From the NCBI GenBank assembly GCA_937135955.1, contig CAKZOB010000060.1, forward strand, positions 1 through 64,000: a stretch of 64,000 nt of DNA, read 5' to 3'. Positions 26,366-36,585 of this stretch are shown one piece after another. Both the position numbers and the translations under genes were made by a program. The notes beneath the pieces are model-generated. The model was not told the DNA's origin. It did no database searches and saw only the letters and a program-made list of their open reading frames with translations. The first letter of the stretch is position 1, and the number at the start of each line of letters is the position of its first letter. The DNA comes from an uncultured Anaerolineales bacterium (GTDB lineage Bacteria > Chloroflexota > Anaerolineae > Aggregatilineales > Aggregatilineaceae).

Positions 26366-28114
26366 TCATCGGCGCGGGCGAACACCGGTGACACGATAGA
26401 GTTCTCGATAGATCGGATAGTCCTTGTGCTTGCGGGGAGGCAGCGGCTCGGCGATGACGATCTCGCGTACATGCTGATACGTCTGCGGACTGATGAGAAT
26501 CTCACCGGGCAGGGCGTTTTCTTGCAGATATTTGGCGCGATTGATCGGCATCCCGATGGCCGTGAACTCCTTGCGGCTGGGACTGCCCACGTTGCCCAGC
26601 ACCGCGACACCCGTCTCGACGCCAATGCCATAGAACAGGCGGTGTTCCGGGGGCAAGACTTCGTGGAGCGCTCGCACATCATAGGCCATCGTGAGGGCGG
26701 CGCGCACGGCGCGGATGGCATGATCCTCCTGCGGGTTCAGTTGGGTGTTGAACAACCCCACGACCGCGTCGCCCATGTACTTGTCGACGATCCCCTCCTG
26801 CAGTTGCAGGGCATCGGTGCAGACAGTGAGATAGCGGCTGATGATGGACATCAACAGTTCAGGATCGAGATGCTCACTGAAGCTGGTGAAGCCCCGCACG
26901 TCGGCAAAGACGACCGAAATCTCGCGCTCGTCGCCGCTCAGGCCCAGCCGGTCAATGCTCTGAATGTTGCGCACCAGCGACGGCGGCAGATAAGTATGTA
27001 CTACTTTGAGCGTGGCATCTCGCCGGCGAATCTCGGTGAGATCGTCCACAACGAGAGCTGTGCCGACGATGACATCTCGCGCATCTTTCAACGGAGTCAG
27101 GCGCAGGCTTAGCGTCACCGCGCCACGGTGTGGCAACACCGGCTCGATCTCGAAGACATGAGGTCGGTTGTGCAGCAGGACGGTTTGTGTCACGCTGTTG
27201 AGGCTGGCGAATACGTCGGGAAGTACATCGGTGACCGGTTGCCCAACTGCCCGATCATGAGGGATGCCCAGTATCTGTTGCGCTGCGCGGTTGTAGATGA
27301 CGATGCGATCGTGGCGGTCGGTGGTGATCACGCCGCTGGCGATGGATTCCAGCACATTATCCAGCAGGTGTTTTATCTCTGTGATGGAAGCCAGGGCCTG
27401 CCGTACCCGCGCGAAAAGGTGCGCGTTCTCGATGGCAACGGCTGCCTGATTGGCAAAGGCCAGCAACAGCGATGCTTCGCGCTCGCCGAACAGGTTCAGT
27501 GCTCGTCTGTTGTCCGCGTAGAGCACGCCGATCACCTGTCCCCTGGACAGTAAGGGGACACAAATAAGGGAGTGAGGGCCATGAGTCATGATGCTGGTCT
27601 GCAGGCCGAGGTGTGTATCGAGCAAGGCATCACCAGCAATCAGCGGCTGACCGGTGCGAGCTACCTGCTGGACGACGCTCTCGCTGACAGCAAAAGCGGA
27701 TGCCTCAAGAGGGCGTCGTTGGGCGTCGCGAGCGATGCGGAATTCGAGCAGTCCGCTATCGGGAGATTGCAGCAGAATGTACGCCCGTTCCGCGCCAGTG
27801 ATGGCGATGGCTGTGTCAATCACTTCGGTGAGCACAGTATCGGGGTCGAGGGACGAATTGAGTAGAGCAGTGGTCTGAGCCAGCGCGCGCAGTTGATCGA
27901 GGGTCGTGCTGTCTTCGGCCAGGCTGTGCACGATCTGTTCGAGTTCCGTGCGGGCTGTCAGCAGCCTGTCCAGGACACCCGGCGCGAGGATCATCCCGCG
28001 CTGGCGCAACGCCTGATCCTGTTGCTGCGCCAATGCCACCAAAGCCTGAGCCTGGCGTTCCAGGTAAGCCAATCTCTCCAGGGCCTGGCTCTTGATGTTG
28101 AGGGTGTTGAACAT
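26366..28114 (-). CDS. GAF-PAS-class III cyclase, C1-like partner (metal Asp kept)
   Basis: 582 residues from ATG 28114, which has GAGG 10 bases upstream; an ATG at 28138 is also possible. Order: coiled coil (about 10-80), GAF (about 85-240), PAS (about 247-365), class III nucleotide cyclase domain (about 397-565). In the cyclase domain both metal-binding aspartates are present, D405 in VVFADVRGF and D449 in KYMGD, with K445. The transition-state Asn is kept (N525) but the Arg four residues later is tyrosine (Y529, motif INRAKYLQ). A homodimer should therefore be weak or inactive. The upstream gene is its paralogue. No membrane segment is seen, so it is cytosolic. Confidence 0.9.
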   Translation of the reverse strand: MFNTLNIKSQALERLAYLERQAQALVALAQQQDQALRQRGMILAPGVLDRLLTARTELEQIVHSLAEDSTTLDQLRALAQTTALLNSSLDPDTVLTEVIDTAIAITGAERAYILLQSPDSGLLEFRIARDAQRRPLEASAFAVSESVVQQVARTGQPLIAGDALLDTHLGLQTSIMTHGPHSLICVPLLSRGQVIGVLYADNRRALNLFGEREASLLLAFANQAAVAIENAHLFARVRQALASITEIKHLLDNVLESIASGVITTDRHDRIVIYNRAAQQILGIPHDRAVGQPVTDVLPDVFASLNSVTQTVLLHNRPHVFEIEPVLPHRGAVTLSLRLTPLKDARDVIVGTALVVDDLTEIRRRDATLKVVHTYLPPSLVRNIQSIDRLGLSGDEREISVVFADVRGFTSFSEHLDPELLMSIISRYLTVCTDALQLQEGIVDKYMGDAVVGLFNTQLNPQEDHAIRAVRAALTMAYDVRALHEVLPPEHRLFYGIGVETGVAVLGNVGSPSRKEFTAIGMPINRAKYLQENALPGEILISPQTYQHVREIVIAEPLPPRKHKDYPIYRELYRVTGVRPRR

Positions 28115-28146
28115 AGGCGGCGTACCTCTGGTGAGCATGTCATCGG

Positions 28147-29907
28147 TCAGGGTTGGCGGCTGCGGCGGACTTCGAAGATGCGTGTCGGCTGACTGCGACC
28201 TTTGACGAGTACCGTGCCTCGCTCGATAACCAGCAGCCCGTAGGCCGAGTCATGCAGGAAGTCGGAGCAGGCGGCGTAAGTGTCTTCGCTGAGGATGATT
28301 TGACCAGGTGCGGCGCTTTCTTGCAGGCGTTTGGCCAGGTTGACGGTGTCCCCAATGGCGGTGAAGGCGCGGCGCGATGGGCTACCCACATTGCCCAGAG
28401 TCGCCACGCCGGTGTGAATGCCGATGCGCCAATGAGCAACTACTTCTTCGCCCAGGCGCTCGGTCAGGGTCTGGAATTCATCGGCCATGATCAGCGCGGC
28501 CAGCACCGCCTGCCAGGCGTGATCGGCGCTGGGATTGAGTTGCGTGTTGAACAGCCCCATGATCTCGTTGCCCATGAACTTGTCAATGACCCCCTGGCGG
28601 TTGTGTATGGCTTCCGCCCCAGCTGTGAGATAGAGATTGAGCAGCTCCATGAGTTCCTGGGGGCGCAGGGTATCTGGAAACGAGTGGAAGGGGCGTGTCT
28701 CTACAAACAGGGTTGTGATCGTGCGACGTTCTCCGCCCAACCCCAGTTCGTCAAGACTCTGAATGTTGTCCACCATACCCGGTGGCAGATAGCGCCGAAC
28801 CAGTTCCAGGGTTGCCTCGCGCTGCTTGATCTCGGTCAGATCGTTGACGACGATCACGACGCCGACGATCCGCTCTTCATCGAGCAGGGGGGAAAGCGCT
28901 ACGTGCAGGTAGATGTCGCCTCGTTCTGGTAAGGTCAGGGCGAGATCGAGGCGATGACTCTGCCCTTGCTCCAGCACTTCGTTTTGCAGGTCGGCCAGGG
29001 TTCGGGCAAGCGTGGGCATGACCTGTGCCAGACTGAGGCCCTGCACGGCAGGGGCGGGCACGCCAAAGATGTGCGCTGCTGCCTGGTTGCAGGTGAGGAT
29101 GGTACCTGCGGCGTCGAGCGTTATCACGCCACTGGCGATCGAGGCGAAGACATCGTCCATCAACTCCTTCATGGCCGTGACTTCGCTGAGGGCGGCCTGC
29201 GCGTGTGCGAATAGCCGCGCGTTTTCGATGGCGATGGCGGCCTGGTTGGCGAAGGCGGTCAGCAGGTGTAGTTCTTTCTCGCGGAAGACACCATCCTTAA
29301 CGCGATTGTCTACGTAGACAACGCCAGTCACGCGATCCTTGAGCACCAGGGGAACGCACAGGATGGAGCGCAGGGCGTGAATCACCACGCTTTCCTGGGT
29401 GCTATACGCTGGATCGGCCTGGGCATTGGTGGTCAGCACAGGTTGACCTGTCTCGGCAACCTGACGGACGACCGTGCGACTGACGATGAATTCGCCGCGT
29501 TCGAGCGTCTCGCGATCCAGATTGCGGGCCACGCGGAATTCCAGTTCGCCGCTATCTTCATCGCGCAGCACGATGTATCCGCGCTCGGCCCCCGTCAGCC
29601 TGATCACAGTATCCATGACCTCGTTGAGCACCTGATTGAGGTCGAGCGAGGAGTTGATCAGGGCCGTGGTTTGGGCCAGGGCAGTGAGTTGTTCCAGCTC
29701 AATGTAAACGGGTTGCAGAAAGTCCGCTAGGCGGCGTAGGTCGCCTGTGAGAGCATCCAGTCCCGTTAATATCTCAGGGGTCAGTGCCAATCCGCGCTGG
29801 CGCAGCAGACTGTCCTGGGTGTGCAGCGTGTCGCTCACCTCTTGCAGGGAACGGCTCACCATGGCGAGTTGATCGGTCAGCCCTTGGCTGGTGGTGGGGC
29901 GGATCAT
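28147..29907 (-). CDS. GAF-PAS-class III cyclase, C2-like partner (metal Asp lost)
   Basis: 586 residues from ATG 29907. The frame is open to 29982, but a TATAAT lies at 29954-29959, so the longer form would start upstream of the promoter. Layout is the same as its neighbour: coiled coil, GAF (about 95-238), PAS (about 245-365), cyclase domain (about 395-570). The two metal-binding positions are changed: E403 in LFVETRPF and N447 in KFMGN. K443 is kept, and the Asn/Arg pair is intact (N523 and R527 in TVNLAKRLQ). This is the pattern of the C2 half of mammalian adenylyl cyclases. It is the first gene of the pair, 32 bp ahead of the other. Confidence 0.9.
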   Translation of the reverse strand: MIRPTTSQGLTDQLAMVSRSLQEVSDTLHTQDSLLRQRGLALTPEILTGLDALTGDLRRLADFLQPVYIELEQLTALAQTTALINSSLDLNQVLNEVMDTVIRLTGAERGYIVLRDEDSGELEFRVARNLDRETLERGEFIVSRTVVRQVAETGQPVLTTNAQADPAYSTQESVVIHALRSILCVPLVLKDRVTGVVYVDNRVKDGVFREKELHLLTAFANQAAIAIENARLFAHAQAALSEVTAMKELMDDVFASIASGVITLDAAGTILTCNQAAAHIFGVPAPAVQGLSLAQVMPTLARTLADLQNEVLEQGQSHRLDLALTLPERGDIYLHVALSPLLDEERIVGVVIVVNDLTEIKQREATLELVRRYLPPGMVDNIQSLDELGLGGERRTITTLFVETRPFHSFPDTLRPQELMELLNLYLTAGAEAIHNRQGVIDKFMGNEIMGLFNTQLNPSADHAWQAVLAALIMADEFQTLTERLGEEVVAHWRIGIHTGVATLGNVGSPSRRAFTAIGDTVNLAKRLQESAAPGQIILSEDTYAACSDFLHDSAYGLLVIERGTVLVKGRSQPTRIFEVRRSRQP

Positions 29908-29953
29908 GTTGCTGCGGTCTCTCCCAGGCGGGTGCGTGTACGGGCGTGTTGAG

Positions 29954-29959
29954 ATTATA
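29954..29959 (-). promoter_or_regulatory. -10 hexamer of the cyclase-pair promoter
   Basis: Consensus TATAAT on the minus strand, 46 bp before the ATG at 29907. No good -35 was found. It rules out the more upstream in-frame ATG. Confidence 0.5.
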
Positions 29960-30069
29960 CCCGCAGGGCGCAGGGCGGCCATAACGCGGGCGGGCGCTTG
30001 TCGGGCGTAACGCTGGCAGTCGCGGCGAAGTGGGCGGTGGCGTTTGTTCGGTTTGCTCAGGCGAAGGTA

Positions 30070-30118
30070 TTGCCTGTTTGAGGGGCTGTGTGATAATCTC
30101 TGGCGAACTTTTCGCCAG
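30070..30118 (+). promoter_or_regulatory. aspS promoter with overlapping hairpin
   Basis: TTGCCT, 16-bp spacer, GATAAT (30092-30097). It is followed at 30100-30118 by a perfect 8-bp inverted repeat, CTGGCGAA with loop CTT and TTCGCCAG. The hairpin would overlap the start point, so it could be an operator or lie at the 5' end of the leader. The leader to the aspS ATG is about 95 bases. No T-box features were recognised. Confidence 0.5.
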
Positions 30119-30199
30119 GGAAGCTGGCGCTGGGTTTCTGATCACAGACAGGCCGGGCACGGGTAGCCTGGGCACTGTTCGGAGGGGAGACGGAACGGC

Positions 30200-31978
30200 A
30201 TGTTGAAAACGCACACGTGCGGTGAATTGCGGGTTGAGCATGTGGGGCAGCAGGTCACGCTCGCGGGGTGGGTGCATCGCTGGCGCGAGCACGGGGGGTT
30301 GATCTTCTGGGACCTGCGGGATCGCTGGGGCATCACGCAGGTGACTATCAACCAGGAGACTGCGCCAGACGTGCACGCTCTTGCCCGCGACGTGCGTGTC
30401 GAGTGGGTGGTGCAGGTGACGGGCACGGTCATCCGCCGTCCATCGGGCATGGAGAATCCCGACCTGGAAACTGGTGAGATCGAGCTGGAAGCCACGGCAC
30501 TGCGCGTTCTCAACCGGGCCAAGACGCCCCCCTTCTACATCAACAAGAATGAGCATGTGGACGAAGCCGTGCGGATGCGCTATCGCTACCTGGATTTGCG
30601 ACGCCCGGCCATGCAGCGCAACCTGATTTTGCGCCACAACGTCATCCGCTTCATCCGCAACTACCTGTCCGACCGTGGTTTCGTCGAAATCGAGACGCCG
30701 ATCCTGTTCAAGACCACGCCGGAAGGCGCGCGCGACTACCTGGTGCCCAGCCGTCTGCACCCTGGCAAGTTCTATGCGCTGCCGCAAAGTCCGCAGCAAC
30801 TCAAGCAGTTGCTGATGGTAGCGGGCTTTGAGCGTTACTTTCAGATTGCGCGCTGTTTCCGGGACGAGGATCAGCGGGGCGACCGGCAACCGGAATTCAC
30901 CCAGTTGGACCTGGAGATGAGCTTCGTCGAGCGCGAAGATGTGCTCGATCTTATCGAGGGGATGTTTACGGCGCTGGTCGAACAGGTCTCCGACCGCGAA
31001 CTGGTGACCAAACCTTTCCCGCGCCTGAGCTATGCCGAAGCCATGCGGCGCTATGGCACCGACAAGCCCGACCTGCGCTACGGCATGGAGATCGCCGATC
31101 TGAGCGACCTGGTGGCGGACTGCGGCTTTCGGGTGTTCGCCGAAACAGTTAAAGCGGGCAATCCGGTGCGGGCCATCTGCGTGCCGGGCTGCGCCTCATA
31201 CAGCCGCAAACAACTGGACGAACTGGAGGCAATCGCCAAAGGAGCGGGCGCGAAAGGGCTGGCCTGGATGGCTGTCGAGGCGAGTGAAGCCGAGCCGGTG
31301 CGCTCGCCTATTGCCAAGTTTTTCAGCGCGGAACAACTGGGGGCGATCCTGGAACGGACGGGGGCTAAGCTCGGTGACTTGCTGCTCTTCGCTGCGGACA
31401 GCGAAGCAGTCGTCTGCGAAGTGCTGGACACGCTACGCCGCGAAATGGCGCACCGGCTGGGGTTGGACGATCCCAAGAAGGTGGCGTTCTGCTGGATCAT
31501 TGACTTTCCGCTGTTCACCTGGAACGAAGATGAGCAGCGTTGGGACCCCAGCCATCATCTGTTCACCGCGCCCATGTGGGAAGATGTGCCGCTGCTGGAC
31601 ACCGATCCTGGCAAGGCCCGTGGACAGCAATATGACCTGGCCTGCAACGGTTACGAGGTAGCCGGCGGGAGTATCCGTATCCATGACCGCGCCATCCAGG
31701 AGAAGATTTTCGGCCTGATCGGGCTGGACGTGGAAATGGCCAAGGAACGCTTTGGGCACATGCTGGAAGCGTTCGAATACGGTACGCCGCCGCATGGGGG
31801 CATCGCTCCCGGCATTGACCGCCTGGTGATGATCCTGGCCGGGCAGCCGAACATTCGCGAGGTGATCGCTTTTCCGAAGACGCAGCAGGCCGCCGACCTG
31901 ATGGCGGGTGCGCCGTCGGAGGCGGAACCGTCGCAACTGGAGGAACTGCATATCCGGGTGGTGTTGCCCGAAGACTGA
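30200..31978 (+). CDS. aspS: Aspartyl-tRNA synthetase
   Basis: 592 residues, the bacterial length. An N-terminal anticodon-binding OB domain (about 1-105, [19 protein letters not shown]) is followed by the class II catalytic domain. Motif 2 is [20 protein letters not shown]; motif 3 is [13 protein letters not shown]. The bacterial insertion domain (about 290-420) is present. The start ATG follows GGAGGGGAG. The window does not show whether it is discriminating or also charges tRNA-Asn. Assignment is firm. Confidence 0.98.
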   Translation: MLKTHTCGELRVEHVGQQVTLAGWVHRWREHGGLIFWDLRDRWGITQVTINQETAPDVHALARDVRVEWVVQVTGTVIRRPSGMENPDLETGEIELEATALRVLNRAKTPPFYINKNEHVDEAVRMRYRYLDLRRPAMQRNLILRHNVIRFIRNYLSDRGFVEIETPILFKTTPEGARDYLVPSRLHPGKFYALPQSPQQLKQLLMVAGFERYFQIARCFRDEDQRGDRQPEFTQLDLEMSFVEREDVLDLIEGMFTALVEQVSDRELVTKPFPRLSYAEAMRRYGTDKPDLRYGMEIADLSDLVADCGFRVFAETVKAGNPVRAICVPGCASYSRKQLDELEAIAKGAGAKGLAWMAVEASEAEPVRSPIAKFFSAEQLGAILERTGAKLGDLLLFAADSEAVVCEVLDTLRREMAHRLGLDDPKKVAFCWIIDFPLFTWNEDEQRWDPSHHLFTAPMWEDVPLLDTDPGKARGQQYDLACNGYEVAGGSIRIHDRAIQEKIFGLIGLDVEMAKERFGHMLEAFEYGTPPHGGIAPGIDRLVMILAGQPNIREVIAFPKTQQAADLMAGAPSEAEPSQLEELHIRVVLPED

Positions 31979-32012
31979 GCGGGACGCCCTGTTACAAGTT
32001 TTCTGGAAGCCG

Positions 32013-32174
32013 CTAGCGCTCGACAGAGGTGCTACTGCTCTTGTCCTCGACCGGGCGCTGACGTTCTTCGCGGGGGCGGAACGCCGGGCACTCGCGGCTG
32101 AGGTGCCAGGCAAGTTTCTCGGCATTGGCTAGCTTCTTGCCGCAGTGAGGGCACACAACGGTTGAGTGCGACAT
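32013..32174 (-). CDS. Tiny C2HC zinc-finger-like protein
   Basis: 53 residues from ATG 32174, with AGGAAG upstream; an in-frame ATG at 32222 would start inside the hairpin. The N-terminal half has C-x2-C-x12-H-x4-C (CPHCGKKLANAEKLAWHLSR, then EC), a classical-looking zinc finger. The rest is charged and probably disordered. It lies directly downstream of rpoB on the same strand, past a hairpin, and converges on aspS. A nucleic-acid-binding role is possible but unproven. No named family is recognised. Confidence 0.55.
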   Translation of the reverse strand: MSHSTVVCPHCGKKLANAEKLAWHLSRECPAFRPREERQRPVEDKSSSTSVER

Positions 32175-32201
32175 CTCGTTCAATCTACTTCCTGCACACA
32201 T

Positions 32202-32234
32202 AAAGCGGGCCAGATGACACATCCGGCCCGCTTT
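32202..32234. terminator. Hairpin after rpoB
   Basis: AAAGCGGGCC and GGCCCGCTTT arms, extended by GAT/ATC around a short loop, with a T-run on both sides. It lies 22 bp after the rpoB stop codon and just before the ribosome site of the zinc-finger gene. Read-through would be needed to express that gene from the rpoB promoter. Confidence 0.75.
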
Positions 32235-32255
32235 TCTACTGACGCTCGGCCAGCC

Positions 32256-35200
32256 TTATTGTTCGTGATTGCCCACGCCAAACAGGCCAGTGGGGATGTT
32301 GGGCTGGCGCGATCTTTCCTCGTCTTTGCCGAAGCGAATCACCTCGCCCGTGTCGGTGATGGCCTCCACAGCCAGACCCAGGCTCTGCAGTTCCTTGACC
32401 AGCACGCGGAAGCTGGCCGGAATGCCGGGTTCTTCGATCGGCTCGCCCTTGACGATGGCTTCGTAGGTCTTGACGCGCCCCTGCACATCGTCGGACTTGA
32501 CGGTGAGCATTTCCTGTAGCGTGTAAGCTGCGCCGTAGGCTTCCAATGCCCACACTTCCATCTCACCGAAACGCTGCCCGCCGAACTGCGCCTTGCCGCC
32601 GAGTGGCTGCTGCGTCACCAGGCTGTAGGGGCCGGTTGAACGGGCGTGTACTTTGTCTTCCACTAGGTGAGCCAGCTTGAGCATATGGATGATGCCCACG
32701 GTCACCGGCTGATCGAACGGCTCGCCCGTCTTACCGTCGTACAGGATTTGCTTGCCGTAAATGGGCGCCGGTTGGCCGGTCTTGATTTCGACACGGCGCG
32801 CTTTCTGGCGCAGTTCCTCTTCAGAAAGGCCCGCGGGCGGGCGCTCGCCGGTTACGTGCTCGATCCACAGCTCCAGGGTGGCGCAGCGCGCGTTGGCGTC
32901 GCGGCGCTGACGCTCGTTAGGGTCGGTGATGTCGCCAAAGGCCAGGATGTCTTCGGGATCGTAGCCGCGCTCGCGCAGCCATTCGCGCAGGACAGACCGC
33001 CGCGCGTACACGCGATCGAGGGCCAGGCGTTCCACATCATAGGTGCCAAGAGCGCCCAACCAGTGATCAATGTAGAGCCGGCGCACTTCCTCGTCGTCTT
33101 CGAGGTACTCGGTGTCATAGGCTTCTTCCTTCAGCCACTGCCAGGCCCGCTCGCCGACCTCGCGCCAGGCGCGGTCGATCATCCAGGCGCGGCCCAGTTC
33201 GGCTTCGATCTCGTCTTCCTCGGCCCCGTCGAACACAGGAGAGATGGCCCGGAAGCCCAGCCGGTCGGCGGCCCAGCCCAGGTGCGTCTCCAGCACCTGA
33301 CCGATGTTCATACGGCCCGGCACACCCAGCGGGTTCAGGATGATCTCGACGGGCGTGCCATCTTCCAGGAAGGGCATGTCTTCGATGGGCACAACCTTGG
33401 AGATGACGCCCTTGTTACCATGACGCCCGGCCATCTTGTCGCCCTGGGTCAGCTTGCGCTTCTGGGCGACGCTGACGCGCACCATCTGATCCACACCGGC
33501 GGGCAGGTCGCGGTGTTCCTCGCGGGTGAAGATCTTCACGTCCACCACTTTACCGTGCTCGCCGTGCGGCTGACGCAGCGAGGAGTCTTTCACCTCGCGC
33601 GCCTTCTCGCCGAAGATCGCCCGCAGCAGCTTCTCTTCGGGAGTGAGTTCCTTCTCGCCCTTAGGCGTGATCTTGCCTACCAGGATATCGTTGGGGCCAA
33701 CTTCCGCGCCGATGCGGATGATGCCGCGCTCGTCCAGGTCTTTGAGCGCTTCTTCGCCCACGTTGGGGATGTCGTAGGTGATCTCTTCGGGGCCGAGCTT
33801 GGTGTCGCGCGCCTCGACTTCGTGCTTCTCGATGTGAATCGAGGTGAACTTATCCTCACGCACCAACGCTTCGCTGATCAGCAGCGCGTCTTCGTAGTTG
33901 CCGCCTTCCCACGACAGAAAAGCGGCCAGCACATCGTGCCCCAGCGCCAGCTCGCCGTTGACCGTCGAAGAGCTATCGGCCAGCACGTCGCCCTTGCGCA
34001 CAACCTGCCCCTTGCGCACGACAGGCCGCTGATCAATGCAGGTGGACTGATTCGAGCGGTTGTACTTGCGCAGGCGGTAGGTCTTCAGTCCGTCCTCGGT
34101 GCGCAGGACGATCTGATCGCCCTGGACTGAGACCACTTCACCGTCGCGATCGGCGATCAAGACCTGACCGGAGTCGAGGGCGGCCTGCCGTTCCACCCCT
34201 GTGCTGACAAGGGGAATATCCGGCTTGAGCAGCGGCACAGCCTGACGCTGCATGTTCGATCCCATCAGGGCGCGGTTGGCGTCGTCGTGCTCCAGGAAGG
34301 GAATCAGGGCGGCGGAAATGCCCACGATCTGCCGCGGGGCCACATCCATGTAGTCAATGCTCTCGCGCGGGGCCACCAGGAAGCGCTGATGATGGCGCGC
34401 CGAGACGCGGTCGTTGATGAAGTGATGGTGCGCGTCCAGTTGGGCGTTGGCCTGGGCGATGGTGAAGCGATCTTCCTCGTCGGCAGACAGGTAATGCACC
34501 TCGTTGCTGACGAACGGCATGATGGGCACGGACTTCAGCCCCATCGCCTGCAACTGCGCCTGCAGCTTCTCGTCAATGACTGTGCCGGCGGGGATGGTCT
34601 GTCCGCTGGCCTCGTCGGTCACGTCCTGGCGCAGAATGCGATTCAGCAGGCGTTCGTCGTCCACTGCCATTTCGCGGTAGACCTTGCGGTAGGGCGTTTC
34701 GATGAAGCCGTACTCGTTGACACGCCCATAGCTGGCCAGACGACCGATCAGGCCAATGTTCGGGCCTTCGGGTGTCTCGATGGGGCAGATGCGGCCATAG
34801 TGGCTGTGATGCACGTCGCGCACGTCAAAGCCCGCGCGTTCGCGACGCAGACCGCCCGGCCCCAGGGCCGAGAGTGTGCGCTTGTGCGTCAGTTCGGAGA
34901 GCGGGTTGGTCTGCTCCATGAACTGCGAAAGCTGGCTCGAACCGAAGAACTCGCGCACCGCCGAAACGACCGGGCGGATGTTGATCAGCGTCATGGGCGA
35001 GATGCTCTCGGTCTCGCGGATGGACATACGCTCGCGCACCACCCGTTCCATGCGGCGCAGGCCGATACGCAAGGCGTTCTGGATCAGTTCGCCCACCGTC
35101 TTGACACGGCGGTTGCCCAGGTGATCAATATCGTCCGGTTCTTCCAGACCGTTGTTGATCAGGATCATGCGCTCGACCAGCTTGACCAGGTCATACTTGG

Positions 35201-36173
35201 TGATGGTGCGCATGGTCGGCAGCACCGGATCGTTGAGGTGCAGGCGCTGATTGAGCTTGTAGCGGCCCACACGCTCCAGATCGTAACGGCGCTGGTCGAA
35301 GAGCTGTTCCTGCAGGTACTCGCGGGCATTGTCCAGAGTAGGCGGATCGCCGGGGCGCATCCGCTTGTAGAACTCCAGCAACGCGGCCTCGGCCACCGTC
35401 ATCCCATCGCGCAGGTCCCATTGCGGCTCCATGCGGATGGTGCCCTCGATGTAGCGGTGATCGGGGTTGTTGTCTACCTTCTCGTAGATGGCGAGCAGTT
35501 CTTCGTCCGTGCCCTCTTTGAGGGGGGAATGCTCGTCAAAGCCGTCGTGCACAGCCGCCAGCGCTCGCAGCAGAATGGTCACAGGGATGGTGCGCTTGCG
35601 GTTGAACTTGATGGCCAGATAGTCGCTCTTGCGCGTCTCAAACTCCATCCACGCGCCCCGGTCGGGGATGAGTTTGGCAGTGGAGAGCAAGCGCCCGGTC
35701 GTGCGGTCTTCTTCGGCGGCGAAGTAGACGCCAGGCGAGCGAATGAGTTGGCTGACAACGACGCGCTCCGTCCCGTTGATGATGAACGTACCTTTGTCTG
35801 TCATCATCGGGAAGTCGCCCATGAAGATATCGGAGGTGACGACTTCGTCACCGGCGGCGCGGTTGACCAGCGCCACCTTGACGAAGAGCGGCGCGGCATA
35901 CGTGATGTCGCGCTCCAGGCATAGCTCCTCGGAATACTTCGGCTCCTCAAACCAATAGGTGAGGCCGAACTGTTGGGCTTCGGGGCTGCTGCCAGGGAAA
36001 TAGAGTCGCAAATTGCCGTTGAAGCTCTCGATGGGGCTGATCTCGTCGAAAAGCTCGTTCAGCCCCTCACGGTAGAACCGGTCGAACGACTCGCGTTGGA
36101 TTTCAATGAGTGAGGGGAGATCCTGCACGTCTGTAGCACGTGCGTAGTTCTTCTCATCAAGCAGCCGCTGCAT
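32256..36173 (-). CDS. rpoB: RNA polymerase beta subunit
   Basis: 1305 residues, complete. The ATG follows AAGGAG. Family blocks run through the length: [56 protein letters not shown] and [20 protein letters not shown]. The rifampicin-site segment corresponding to E. coli 513-531 reads [19 protein letters not shown]; relative to E. coli it has Glu for Asp516 (E420), Thr for Arg529 (T433) and Leu for Ile530, while His526 and Ser531 are kept. There is no rplJ/rplL upstream and no rpoC downstream, so it is outside the usual rplKAJL-rpoBC order. Confidence 0.99.
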   Translation of the reverse strand: MQRLLDEKNYARATDVQDLPSLIEIQRESFDRFYREGLNELFDEISPIESFNGNLRLYFPGSSPEAQQFGLTYWFEEPKYSEELCLERDITYAAPLFVKVALVNRAAGDEVVTSDIFMGDFPMMTDKGTFIINGTERVVVSQLIRSPGVYFAAEEDRTTGRLLSTAKLIPDRGAWMEFETRKSDYLAIKFNRKRTIPVTILLRALAAVHDGFDEHSPLKEGTDEELLAIYEKVDNNPDHRYIEGTIRMEPQWDLRDGMTVAEAALLEFYKRMRPGDPPTLDNAREYLQEQLFDQRRYDLERVGRYKLNQRLHLNDPVLPTMRTITKYDLVKLVERMILINNGLEEPDDIDHLGNRRVKTVGELIQNALRIGLRRMERVVRERMSIRETESISPMTLINIRPVVSAVREFFGSSQLSQFMEQTNPLSELTHKRTLSALGPGGLRRERAGFDVRDVHHSHYGRICPIETPEGPNIGLIGRLASYGRVNEYGFIETPYRKVYREMAVDDERLLNRILRQDVTDEASGQTIPAGTVIDEKLQAQLQAMGLKSVPIMPFVSNEVHYLSADEEDRFTIAQANAQLDAHHHFINDRVSARHHQRFLVAPRESIDYMDVAPRQIVGISAALIPFLEHDDANRALMGSNMQRQAVPLLKPDIPLVSTGVERQAALDSGQVLIADRDGEVVSVQGDQIVLRTEDGLKTYRLRKYNRSNQSTCIDQRPVVRKGQVVRKGDVLADSSSTVNGELALGHDVLAAFLSWEGGNYEDALLISEALVREDKFTSIHIEKHEVEARDTKLGPEEITYDIPNVGEEALKDLDERGIIRIGAEVGPNDILVGKITPKGEKELTPEEKLLRAIFGEKAREVKDSSLRQPHGEHGKVVDVKIFTREEHRDLPAGVDQMVRVSVAQKRKLTQGDKMAGRHGNKGVISKVVPIEDMPFLEDGTPVEIILNPLGVPGRMNIGQVLETHLGWAADRLGFRAISPVFDGAEEDEIEAELGRAWMIDRAWREVGERAWQWLKEEAYDTEYLEDDEEVRRLYIDHWLGALGTYDVERLALDRVYARRSVLREWLRERGYDPEDILAFGDITDPNERQRRDANARCATLELWIEHVTGERPPAGLSEEELRQKARRVEIKTGQPAPIYGKQILYDGKTGEPFDQPVTVGIIHMLKLAHLVEDKVHARSTGPYSLVTQQPLGGKAQFGGQRFGEMEVWALEAYGAAYTLQEMLTVKSDDVQGRVKTYEAIVKGEPIEEPGIPASFRVLVKELQSLGLAVEAITDTGEVIRFGKDEERSRQPNIPTGLFGVGNHEQ

Positions 36174-36286
36174 GCGTCACTCCTTGAGGGCCAATGGCTA
36201 CCGCCAGACGAAAGCAATCGTCCAGGGGACGGGAAAGAGTCACTGAGTCCTCAACTTTGATTTGGCCGGTTTTCGAGGTCAATGGT

Positions 36287-36298
36287 CTGTCTAGACAG
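36287..36298. promoter_or_regulatory. Perfect 12-bp palindrome in the rpoB leader
   Basis: CTGTCTAGACAG, centred about 20 bp downstream of the expected rpoB start point. Position and symmetry suit a dimeric repressor site, or chance. Confidence 0.35.
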
Positions 36299-36319
36299 TT
36301 ATGGGGTACAAGAGAGAAT

Positions 36320-36347
36320 ATTATAACACGCCTCTCAAGGCTGTCAA
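36320..36347 (-). promoter_or_regulatory. Consensus promoter of rpoB
   Basis: Perfect TTGACA, 16-bp spacer, perfect TATAAT on the minus strand. It predicts a leader of about 140 bases. The remaining 36350-36585 stretch up to the divergent MoeB gene shows no gene and no equally good plus-strand promoter. Confidence 0.85.
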
Positions 36348-36585
36348 TCATCATTTTCGCTCGCCGCCGTAACTGCCCGACCTGTCACCGCGTTGCATTC
36401 CATTACACCAGTGGACTAATGATACGCCGATTTTCGCATTTTTCCAGAGCGATTTAGTGTCTGCGCCCTGGAGATCGGCGCGCGGGCCTGCAGCGCTTTG
36501 GCCAATCCTTTTGGGGGCAGGGCGGCTCCTATGTTAAGCTAAGGCAAGCGCATCTTGCGGGCGACACACTAGGAGATTAACGGCC

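Noticed and set aside
29774-30889. 371-codon minus-strand frame across the cyclase-aspS junction
   Set aside because: It crosses two promoters and lies antisense to aspS; low-complexity C-terminus.
32667-34130. Long open frame (487 codons) on the plus strand inside rpoB
   Set aside because: It is an antisense shadow of a GC-rich, strongly conserved gene. Its composition is Ala/Arg/His/Gln-rich with no recognisable domain.
34287-35924. Second long plus-strand frame (545 codons) inside rpoB
   Set aside because: Antisense shadow; rpoB is intact and conserved throughout.
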